Positions 14,790-21,851 of a DNA stretch of 23,815 bases are shown here, in pieces. Position 1 is the first letter of the stretch; each line of letters begins with the position of its first letter. The stretch is taken from the NCBI GenBank assembly GCA_045546735.1, contig JAZQDJ010000149.1, forward strand, positions 1 to 23,815, read 5' to 3'. Under the pieces are notes generated by a model. It saw only the letters and a program-made list of their open reading frames with translations. It searched no databases and was not told the origin of the DNA. This stretch comes from SVFI01 sp045546735 (lineage in GTDB: Bacteria; Bacillota; Clostridia; Lachnospirales; Lachnospiraceae). Position numbers and translations under genes: made by a program.

Positions 14790-16098
14790 ATATCTCTTTC
14801 TGAATGATTGCTTTATTTGCCTCAAAATCCACTTCTAAAACTGACATTCCGCGAATAGATGCATTTGAATACGTTCCTTCTGCCGGAATCACCGTCTGTA
14901 ATACCTCATAACTTAAAAGTTTTCCTGCATCCATACTCAATCGGAACACCTCCGGCTGTGTCAGATTGGTTGTCAAGTTCGGGAACAATTCCCCAATCAG
15001 TTCATTCTGATTCGTTGCAAATGCAGCCGGAAGTTTTTTTATCACTGCACCAAGCACTTTTCTTTGACGCTCCGTTCTTCCGAAATCCGTACCGATATAT
15101 CGGTTTCTGCTGTATGCCAGTGCCTGCGGACCATTCAAATGAATTTCTCCCGAAAGCGAAGTATCAAGGTAATCCGTTGTCATCTCTCTGCCTTCAAGCA
15201 GATTGTACTCATTCAGATATGCATTAATCCATTGCACTTCCTCATTTGTCACTTCAAGATCGATTCCTCCGACCGCATCAACAAGCGCTGCGAAAGCCTG
15301 AAAATTGACAAGCACATAACGATTTACTTCGATACCGAAGTTCAGTTCAATCGTCTCACACAATAACGACGGACCACCATACGCATACGCTGCGTTTAAT
15401 CTGTTTCCGTCATGTCCCGGAATCTCTACATACATATCACGCAAAAGCGAGGTCATGTGAATTGTTTTCGTCTCATTACTGATAGACAGAAGAATCATGG
15501 CATCCGACCTTCCGTCCTCACCATTATCACGGGAATCATTTCCAATCAGAAGAACATTTGTCACTCCGTCCTGTTTCATCGGCTCCGACGCAAGTCCTGC
15601 TGTTTTTTCATAATTCATCTCTTTGTAAACTTTTCCGACCATGATATACCACCATGCAAAAACGGCAATTGCAGTAAGAAGAAGAATGAAAAGCACTTTT
15701 TTCCATTTTGATTTTTTCTTTGCCTTTTTCTTCGGCTGTTTTTTCGTTTTTTTCTTATGGGAAGTCACCCCGGAAGCACTCTTCTGTTTTCTGCGACGTG
15801 TTCTGCGCAATACCTCTTCCTCAAAAGTCTCATCCTCGTACTCATCCTCGTCGTACACGTCTTCCTCATATTCGTCGTACTCGTCCTCATAGTACCTTAC
15901 CGGCTGTGGTTTTGGCTGCGGTTTTGGTTGCGCTTTTGGCTGCGGGCGCACAACCTCTGTTACGAACTCCGTTTTCAGTTCTTTTTGCACCGGCTTTTGC
16001 AAAACAGATTCCTCCCCTATCACGCCGAGTTCCTGGTCCAAAAACTTCTCCAATCCGTCTTGTATTGCTTTATTTTCGTCAATTGAATTTTTATTCAT
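14770..16098 (-). CDS. LCP-family cell-wall polymer ligase (LytR-CpsA-Psr)
   Basis: Membrane-anchored enzyme expected to transfer undecaprenyl-linked glycopolymers to peptidoglycan outside the cell. Residues 1-134 are cytoplasmic and strongly charged: a Pro/Gln/Lys stretch (51-67), an almost purely acidic Asp/Glu/Tyr segment (69-95), then a very basic run (98-134). One transmembrane helix spans about 135-155. The LCP domain follows from about 180: LLIGNDSR (183-190), RSDAMI (197-202), SLLRDMYVEIPG (217-228), and the C-terminal signature AYSRNRYIGTDFGRTERQR (328-346), which holds the arginines and aspartates that bind the lipid pyrophosphate. GGAGGAAG precedes the ATG. It follows the MBL gene by 48 bases and overlaps the MGMT-like gene. 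Confidence 0.93.
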   Translation of the reverse strand: MNKNSIDENKAIQDGLEKFLDQELGVIGEESVLQKPVQKELKTEFVTEVVRPQPKAQPKPQPKPQPVRYYEDEYDEYEEDVYDEDEYEDETFEEEVLRRTRRRKQKSASGVTSHKKKTKKQPKKKAKKKSKWKKVLFILLLTAIAVFAWWYIMVGKVYKEMNYEKTAGLASEPMKQDGVTNVLLIGNDSRDNGEDGRSDAMILLSISNETKTIHMTSLLRDMYVEIPGHDGNRLNAAYAYGGPSLLCETIELNFGIEVNRYVLVNFQAFAALVDAVGGIDLEVTNEEVQWINAYLNEYNLLEGREMTTDYLDTSLSGEIHLNGPQALAYSRNRYIGTDFGRTERQRKVLGAVIKKLPAAFATNQNELIGELFPNLTTNLTQPEVFRLSMDAGKLLSYEVLQTVIPAEGTYSNASIRGMSVLEVDFEANKAIIQKEIYGKDDF

Positions 16099-16146
16099 AA
16101 TCTCTTCCTCCGAAACAGATACGCTATATGCCGTTATTTTTATGGT

Positions 16147-16983
16147 TTATAGCTCAATCACCTTCCCTGTTACAAGAAGCTGTAATCTGTCCCCGAGCAC
16201 CTCCTTTAAAATCGGGAAAGCCTTTGTTCCCGTACAATGTCCCGTATAGAATCTGCCGACTTGCAAAGAACAAAGTTTTTGCCCGAGCAACCGGACCTGT
16301 TCCTCACTTTCTCTCATGGAATCCGGTCCGTCAGATCCCATCAAATGAAATCCTCCCAGCATTGCAATTACCGGTTTATCGCAAAATCTTTCCTTTGCCT
16401 CTTCCAGTACCAAATCCACTCCGCCGTGGCAGCAACTGTTAAAAACAACAATACCTTCCGGCAATTCAAATATCAGACTCTGTTCATGGGCAAAATCATC
16501 ATACCTTTTTTCACCCGACACCTCGGTGTACATATGCATCTGCTTTCCCCGCTCGGAAAGTCCTTCCGAATGATGCGCAACAAGATATACTCCTTCATCT
16601 ATTTTTGCATCACCGTCCGCATAGCAAACTCTGCCCTCCAATGCCATGCGTACCTGCTGCGAAATACCGATATCTGTCAACCCTGTAGCTTTCTTCGAAA
16701 AGCACATGTTCTGCGCTGCACTCTGCATAAAAATTTGTGCATGTGCGTTAACCTTTGCAAACTCAGAAAAACCATTTGCATGATCATAATGTGCATGCGA
16801 AAGCACAGCCATATCCACCTCGGAAAGGTCAATTCCAAGTTTTTTTGCATTCTCCGCAAAAAGATTGCTTTGTCCTGCATCAAGCAAATACTTTTTTCCG
16901 CTATATTCAATATAAAAAGAAAGCCCATGCTCGCGCATCAATTCATTTTCCGTCTGATTTTCTATCAGTGTAACTATTTTCAT
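16147..16983 (-). CDS. MBL-fold metallohydrolase (COG1237-like)
   Basis: Metallo-beta-lactamase-fold protein related to the group annotated as 7,8-dihydropterin-6-methyl-4-(beta-D-ribofuranosyl)-aminobenzene-5'-phosphate synthase. That name is inherited and the reaction here is unknown. Metal-ligand motifs are complete: HAHYDH (63-68), FNSCCHGG (181-188, His186), GGFHL (210-214) and YTGHCTG (246-252). Asp35 lies in LLDAGQS. The length of 278 residues fits the family and there is no signal peptide. GGGAG precedes the ATG by about 10 bases. It is the first gene of the seven-gene minus-strand run, directly after the terminator of the response-regulator operon. Confidence 0.9.
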   Translation of the reverse strand: MKIVTLIENQTENELMREHGLSFYIEYSGKKYLLDAGQSNLFAENAKKLGIDLSEVDMAVLSHAHYDHANGFSEFAKVNAHAQIFMQSAAQNMCFSKKATGLTDIGISQQVRMALEGRVCYADGDAKIDEGVYLVAHHSEGLSERGKQMHMYTEVSGEKRYDDFAHEQSLIFELPEGIVVFNSCCHGGVDLVLEEAKERFCDKPVIAMLGGFHLMGSDGPDSMRESEEQVRLLGQKLCSLQVGRFYTGHCTGTKAFPILKEVLGDRLQLLVTGKVIEL

Positions 16984-17015
16984 CGGATTTTACTCCCATC
17001 ATTTCCTAAGGATAA

Positions 17016-17044
17016 TAAAACGTCGAAAGAACTCCGACGTTTTA
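17016..17044 (-). terminator. Terminator of the phosphorelay operon
   Basis: A perfect 10-bp stem (17016-17025 with 17035-17044, TAAAACGTCG) has a 9-base loop and T-rich 3' sides on both strands. It lies just downstream of the receiver-Hpt gene and upstream of the MBL gene, both read on the minus strand. Confidence 0.65.
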
Positions 17045-17060
17045 TCAAATCTATTCCTTG

Positions 17061-18851
17061 TTATAAAGTCCCTTCCTCTTGCAGATACTCCACATCAAAG
17101 TTCATAACTGCCAAGCGGATCTTTTGTACTTTTTCATCATATTGAGCCGGGAATTCATAACTGTCAATCTGCCCCATAATCTCATCGAGCGCATCGATGT
17201 CCATATCTTCCGCAGCCTCTCTGAGCCGGCGTAATAATTTCTGTATCTCCGGCGACGAAGGATCTGCCTGCGTTTTTTGTTCGGTCTCTCCGACAAACTT
17301 TTCCGACAAAGAGATTCTGTACTTCTCCCATTTTTCTTCGAAGACAGGCATCAAAGCATTTATTTGCATTGCATTCGCATCTTTTGCCGCATCCTCCAAT
17401 GTCTTCGCCAACCCTGCGAGCGGTACGATACCGATTGTCATCGCAGAATTTTTCATACTGTGCACCTTCGTCCGAAAATTGCACAGCTGCTGCGCATCAC
17501 CAATATTTTCAAAATACGAGCCAAGCTCTGACATATCCGAGCGCATCACGCCGACAAGAAAATAAATCATTTCTTTGAATTCTTCTGCATCTTTGAAATA
17601 AAGCGCCGCATAATTATAATCCAAGCCATCTACCGCCGGCAATTCATCCCAAAGAGCCTTTGTATCTTCTTTCTCCGACTTCTCGACAGTCTGCTCCGGT
17701 TTCTGCTGTTCTTCTTGCGCAATGTTCTCACCGATTTCAACCGCAGTAACCAACTCTTTATCCAACAAGCCGTATACAAGCACCATCAGCTGCTCCGGCA
17801 AAATCGGCTTTGCTGCATAAGCCGCAAACCCAAGTTTTAAATAATCTTCCTCTGTCATCGAAAGCGCATTTGCCGTCATTGCCACAACCGGTATCCCTTC
17901 ACACAAATGCTCGTTTTTCAATGCCTCAAATGTCTCCAAACCATCCATTTCCGGCATCAGATGATCCATGAAAATAAGGTGATATTCATTTTTACGAACA
18001 AACTCCAAACACTCTTTTCCGCTCGCCGCCTCTTCAATTTGCATCTTTGTTTTTTTCAGTAGATTTCTCAGTACTTTCCGATTCAAATCACTGTCATCCA
18101 CAATCAGCACCCGCGCCCGTGATGCTTCAAATGCCACTTGATCGATTACTTCGTTTTTTTCAACACTGCTTGTCTGCTCATCCGCAGCATCTTTTTCTGC
18201 AATGGTATCTGACGCCTGAATCGAAATAAACATAGCGATTGCCATGATTACAATTCCGATTCCCGATGCATTAGTAGACGGATTGTACATATAAACAGAA
18301 CATGTTACCATTCCACAGGCAACTCCCAATACAAGCGGAACCAATCTGTTCTTTTCAATCTTTTTCAGCTGCTCACAATAATTGCTAAACACAACAAGTA
18401 AATAAAACGCAGCCCCTACATACACAACCCAAATACCCGGTCCATATTCGAACTGCGGTCCGTCCAAAGTCACCTCATATCCTATCGGCAAAAGAAAGAT
18501 TCCTGCATACAAAATAACCTGTGCCACATGGATAAACTCAATCCCACGCTCCTGCATACCGGCTTCTTCATATACAAATGCCGACTTATATCTAAACTGT
18601 AAATAAAAAAATGTCAAAACAAGTGTTAAATAAGACCTATGTATCGACTTAAATACTATAGGTGAAATTGCATTTATTTGCTCCACAGAATAAATAGCCA
18701 GAATTTCAAACAAAATTCCTAAGATAGATACTATCAATAATGCAATATATAGTTTGTGAGTTGCTTTTGAAAATTTTCTTCTCCATAAAAACAGTACGAG
18801 AAGAAAGCAAAGAATGACTATGCAGGAAATCTGCAGCTTAAACATACACAT
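17061..18851 (-). CDS. Membrane receiver-Hpt phosphorelay protein without a kinase domain
   Basis: Predicted signalling protein of 596 residues. The N terminus (about 1-215) has six or seven hydrophobic helices. A receiver domain follows at about 247-365 with the acidic pair Asp252/Asp253 (LIVDDSD), phospho-acceptor Asp296 (FMDHLMPEMDG), the T-A-N stretch and Lys348 (AAKP). A Pro/Glu-rich linker leads to an Hpt domain with phospho-histidine His464 in VHSMKNSAMTIG. No HisKA or HATPase domain is present, so phosphate must come from another kinase. Start: ATG at 18851 or 18845; GTG codons at 18857 and 18854 are also in frame, and no strong binding site decides. It follows the double-receiver gene by a few bases, so the two are cotranscribed. 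Confidence 0.85.
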   Translation of the reverse strand: MCMFKLQISCIVILCFLLVLFLWRRKFSKATHKLYIALLIVSILGILFEILAIYSVEQINAISPIVFKSIHRSYLTLVLTFFYLQFRYKSAFVYEEAGMQERGIEFIHVAQVILYAGIFLLPIGYEVTLDGPQFEYGPGIWVVYVGAAFYLLVVFSNYCEQLKKIEKNRLVPLVLGVACGMVTCSVYMYNPSTNASGIGIVIMAIAMFISIQASDTIAEKDAADEQTSSVEKNEVIDQVAFEASRARVLIVDDSDLNRKVLRNLLKKTKMQIEEAASGKECLEFVRKNEYHLIFMDHLMPEMDGLETFEALKNEHLCEGIPVVAMTANALSMTEEDYLKLGFAAYAAKPILPEQLMVLVYGLLDKELVTAVEIGENIAQEEQQKPEQTVEKSEKEDTKALWDELPAVDGLDYNYAALYFKDAEEFKEMIYFLVGVMRSDMSELGSYFENIGDAQQLCNFRTKVHSMKNSAMTIGIVPLAGLAKTLEDAAKDANAMQINALMPVFEEKWEKYRISLSEKFVGETEQKTQADPSSPEIQKLLRRLREAAEDMDIDALDEIMGQIDSYEFPAQYDEKVQKIRLAVMNFDVEYLQEEGTL

Positions 18852-18859
18852 CACCACTT

Positions 18860-19600
18860 CTAAATAATTGCTTCAATTGTCTCCAACAACTTTTCCTGTT
18901 TCGGCGGTTTCAGGAAATATCCTGCCGGTTTAAGAGAAAGCAGTTCCACTACTACATTCTCATCCGCCATACTCGTCAAAAACACGACCGGAATCTTTGA
19001 AAACTCAACATCTGCCTGCAACATTTCAAACATCATTTTTCCGTCTGTCACAGGCATCGCATAGTCAAGCAAAATTAAATCCGGTTTCTTTCGACCGATT
19101 GACGTAAATGCCTGAACCGCTGAAATTGCAACTGCTACCGAATACTTGTCCTGCAACATTTTCTTGATATTCCGGAGTGTTAATGCATTATCATCCACTA
19201 CCAAAATATGCTTACGCGAACCATCATCATATAAATCAACTTCTACTCCTGCCATCTCGCAACAAAGGTCAAGTAATTGGCGTTTTGTAATCGGCGGAAT
19301 AATTTTTTCAAACTGTGCCGTCTCATAATATTTTTTATACGGCAGTGTTTCGTACTCTGTTCCCATAGTAACGACCGGAATGTTAATAAAATCCATGTTC
19401 AAAAGATTCATGATTTCCGCTTCTTCTTTTGCATCATTTCCGAGCGGGAGAAGAATAATGTCCGGTGTTTCCCGCTGAATACGAGTACGAAGCGCCTCCG
19501 CAGTCGGTTCTATGACATCAATCTGAAATCTCTCTTTTAACATCTCAAGAGTATCTCTATGCGTATTTCCTTTAATTCCTACAAATACCAAGTCTTTCAT
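18860..19600 (-). CDS. Response regulator with pseudo-receiver plus receiver, no output domain
   Basis: Cytoplasmic signalling protein of 246 residues. The C-terminal receiver (130-246) is complete: Asp136/Asp137 (VVDDNAL), phospho-acceptor Asp179 (LLDYAMP), Thr209 (FLTSMAD) and Lys231 (FLKPPK). Residues 1-115 resemble a receiver in secondary-structure order (DIILLPLGND, IPVVTMG) but lack the Asp at the phosphorylation position, so they look like a pseudo-receiver. There is no DNA-binding or enzymatic output. The start at 19600 has AGGGGGCAT upstream; the frame extends to 19627 without support. It heads a two-gene operon with the membrane receiver-Hpt protein and is probably its phosphotransfer partner. 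Confidence 0.85.
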   Translation of the reverse strand: MKDLVFVGIKGNTHRDTLEMLKERFQIDVIEPTAEALRTRIQRETPDIILLPLGNDAKEEAEIMNLLNMDFINIPVVTMGTEYETLPYKKYYETAQFEKIIPPITKRQLLDLCCEMAGVEVDLYDDGSRKHILVVDDNALTLRNIKKMLQDKYSVAVAISAVQAFTSIGRKKPDLILLDYAMPVTDGKMMFEMLQADVEFSKIPVVFLTSMADENVVVELLSLKPAGYFLKPPKQEKLLETIEAII

Positions 19601-19631
19601 TTGTATGCCCCCTAATTTATGCCTCATTCTA

Positions 19632-19660
19632 ATCGTATCACACGCAGCTCAACGTGTAAA
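19632..19660 (-). promoter_or_regulatory. Putative promoter of the phosphorelay operon
   Basis: Minus-strand TTTACA (19655-19660) and TACGAT (19632-19637) with a 17-base spacer, lying between the end of ptsI and the response-regulator start. The spacer and -35 edge contain an inverted repeat, ACACG/CGTGT, separated by 8 bases, which could be an operator. Confidence 0.5.
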
Positions 19661-19675
19661 CTAAGCATCCATGCA

Positions 19676-21307
19676 CTATTCAGCCTCTTTCACGCACATT
19701 TGGCGAATCTTTTTCCTCAATCTTAAAATCATGGAAGGTGCAACCGACAATTCATCGACTCCAATCCGGATAAACATTTCCGTCAACTGCTTATCTGCTG
19801 CCATCTCCCCGCAAATTCCTACCCATTTTCCACAAGCATGTGCATTCTCTACAACCAACTTTATCATACGCAAAATCGCCTCATGATGCGGATTATAAAA
19901 AGCATCCAGTTTTTCATTCTGCCGGTCAATCGCCATCGTGTACTGCGCCAGGTCATTGGTACCTATGCTGAGAAAATCTACCATTCCGGCAAGTCTGTCA
20001 CTGATCATAACCGCCGCCGGTGTTTCAATCATAATTCCCTGTTTCGGAATTTTGTACATAAGACCTTCCGCTTCAAGCTCACGGCTCACTTCCGCCACAA
20101 GTTCCTGAATTTTTTCTACCTCTTCTACCGAAATAATCATAGGATACAAAACAGAAATGTCCCCATAATATGCAGCCCTGAAAAGCGCTCTCAGCTGCGT
20201 CTTAAACATTTCTGTCCGTGTCAGACAAACACGGATCCCCCTATATCCGAGCGCCGGATTTTCCTCTTCCTCAATCTGCAGATAATCCGCCTGCTTGTCC
20301 GCCCCTATATCCAGCGTTCTGATAACGACACTTTGTCCGTCCATCAAATCCGCCACCTGCTTATATACTTCAAACTGTTCTTCTTCTGTCGGATAGGAAT
20401 CTCTTCCGATATATAAAAATTCGCTTCTGAACAACCCAATTCCCTGCGCATCATTTTCAAGTACACTGCTGACATCCGCCGCACTTCCGATGTTGGCACA
20501 AATACGGATTCTTCGTCCGTCAAGAGTGATGTTCTCTTTTCCCTTTAACTCTTCCAATAAGATTTGCTTTTCATGCTCTTCGATAATTTTTTTCTCTGCC
20601 TTGGCCGCCGTCCTTTTATCCGGAGCCAACGTCATATTTCCGGAAAAACCGTCTACAATTGCCGTTTCTCCATCTTTCACTTCTTCTAATTCAAAAGGCA
20701 CATTCACAAGTGCCGGAATATTCATCATACGCGCCAAAATCGCCGTATGCGAATTTACAGACCCAAACTTTGTTACAATCGCAAGAACCTTTTCTCTGTC
20801 TAAAAGCATTGTTTCACTCGGCGAAAGATCCTCCGCCACAAGAATCGAAGGACATGCAATCTGCACTGCAGATTCTTTGTCGCCTTGCAAATTGCTTACA
20901 ATCCGCAAAGAAACATCCATCACATCCGCGCCACGCGCCTTCATGTAATCATCATCCATGGCCTCAAACATCTTGGAAAAGCTATCTCCTACCAACGCAA
21001 CAGCATATTCAGCATTCATATATTCATTGGAAATCTTACCGCGAATCTCCTCAAGATATCTCTTATCTTCCAGTAACATTCTGTGCACTTCAAATAAAGA
21101 CGCACTCGCCTGTCCCACCTGCTTTGCCGCCTTGTCATAAAGCTGTATAAGTTGCTGTTTTGAGACGGCAAGAGCACTTTCCAGTCTCGCAAGCTCCGCT
21201 TTCAGATCCGTTACTTTTTTTCTCTCTGCCTGTCCATTCCTGCGAAAAACAACCACCGGTCCCATCACTATTCCGTTGTGTACAGATTTTCCTTTAAAAC
21301 TTTGCAC
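19676..21307 (-). CDS. ptsI: Phosphoenolpyruvate-protein phosphotransferase (PTS enzyme I)
   Basis: General PTS component that takes phosphate from PEP and passes it to HPr. The 543 residues follow the family order: an N-terminal HPr-binding helical region, phospho-histidine His187 in NSHTAILARMMNIPALV, Arg294 in GLFRSEFLY, Arg330/Asp333 in VIRTLDIGADK, GYRGIRVCL (354-362), the MIETPAA strand (426-432), LSIGTNDLAQYTMAIDR (446-462) and active-site Cys499 in GICGEMAAD. The segment before His187 reads GSVNSH rather than the common GGRTSH, a mild variant. The start is a GTG at 21307, supported by GAGGAG seven bases upstream. No ptsH lies beside it, so HPr must be encoded elsewhere. Transcribed alone or with read-through into the phosphorelay operon. 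Confidence 0.95.
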   Translation of the reverse strand: MQSFKGKSVHNGIVMGPVVVFRRNGQAERKKVTDLKAELARLESALAVSKQQLIQLYDKAAKQVGQASASLFEVHRMLLEDKRYLEEIRGKISNEYMNAEYAVALVGDSFSKMFEAMDDDYMKARGADVMDVSLRIVSNLQGDKESAVQIACPSILVAEDLSPSETMLLDREKVLAIVTKFGSVNSHTAILARMMNIPALVNVPFELEEVKDGETAIVDGFSGNMTLAPDKRTAAKAEKKIIEEHEKQILLEELKGKENITLDGRRIRICANIGSAADVSSVLENDAQGIGLFRSEFLYIGRDSYPTEEEQFEVYKQVADLMDGQSVVIRTLDIGADKQADYLQIEEEENPALGYRGIRVCLTRTEMFKTQLRALFRAAYYGDISVLYPMIISVEEVEKIQELVAEVSRELEAEGLMYKIPKQGIMIETPAAVMISDRLAGMVDFLSIGTNDLAQYTMAIDRQNEKLDAFYNPHHEAILRMIKLVVENAHACGKWVGICGEMAADKQLTEMFIRIGVDELSVAPSMILRLRKKIRQMCVKEAE

Positions 21308-21809
21308 TGCGCTCTCCTCAACGATAACTTCTGTCTCCTTTGTTATTTTATACCCAAATGATTTTATCGTCTATATTTTTCTACTTCCGGTTGCATTGTT
21401 TCATATTAATTTTTGCTAACCGTACACTTAAAAGCAATAGCTTTACCCGTTTGGCTTCCGGAAATTTTCACCTATAGATTTTACATATTGGCTTGTACTA
21501 TATGAAAAGTTTGTTGATGGTTCCGAACGCTTACATATAGATTGCATAATAATTGTTTCTTATATCTGTAATTTTTTCGACCCGTTTCCTATATTTCTGA
21601 TACATTTGACATAATCTATATGTAAAAATTCTTATAAAATGATTGATTTGGCTTACATATCTCTGCTTTTGAAGTAGAAAACTGAGTTTTTTGCAGATAG
21701 AAAACTGAGAACATCTATTTTCAGATGAATTCACCACCGAAAAACACCTATAGATACGACACTTTTCCTAGTCCTATCTGCAACGACACCCAACTCCAAA
21801 CAACCTAAA
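21308..21809. other. Gene-free intergenic region with short repeats
   Basis: About 500 bp without a credible gene. The 20-100 bases before ptsI form its leader and promoter zone (TATAAAAT-like sequence on the minus strand). Beyond that, AT-rich DNA carries several short repeats. TTACATATAGATT (21531-21543) has a perfect inverted copy at 21613-21625. CACCTATAGAT occurs at 21469-21479 and 21745-21755. TAGAAAACTGAG occurs at 21675-21686 and 21698-21709. TTACATAT recurs at 21481, 21531 and 21652. No transposase, tRNA or riboswitch is recognised. Regulatory sites or a decayed mobile element are both possible. Confidence 0.6.
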
Positions 21810-21836
21810 GGGAGCAGATTGTTAAAATCTGCTCCC
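21810..21836 (-). terminator. Hairpin after the second GH13 gene
   Basis: Perfect 11-bp stem GGGAGCAGATT (21810-21820) with AATCTGCTCCC (21826-21836), loop of 5. On the minus strand it is followed by TTTAGG, a short T run, so it is a probable but weak-tailed terminator 15 bases past the stop codon. Confidence 0.7.
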
Positions 21837-21851
21837 AAACTCACCTACAAA

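Noticed and set aside
16237..17145. A 302-codon plus-strand frame opposite the MBL-fold gene
   Set aside because: The MBL gene has all metal-binding motifs. The opposite frame has no recognisable domain and crosses the terminator at 17016-17044.
21390..21480. Possible c-di-GMP (GEMM-like) or other riboswitch upstream of ptsI
   Set aside because: A few short stretches on the minus strand loosely resemble GEMM-I words, but the tetraloop-receptor layout and paired stems are not there.
21531..21737. A 68-codon open frame on the minus strand in the ptsI-amylase gap
   Set aside because: It starts with GTG, has no ribosome binding site, overlaps the short repeats, and its composition looks like random AT-rich DNA.
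21450..21780. CRISPR-like array suggested by recurring TTACATATAG
   Set aside because: Repeats are short, variable in spacing and orientation, and no cas gene is present.
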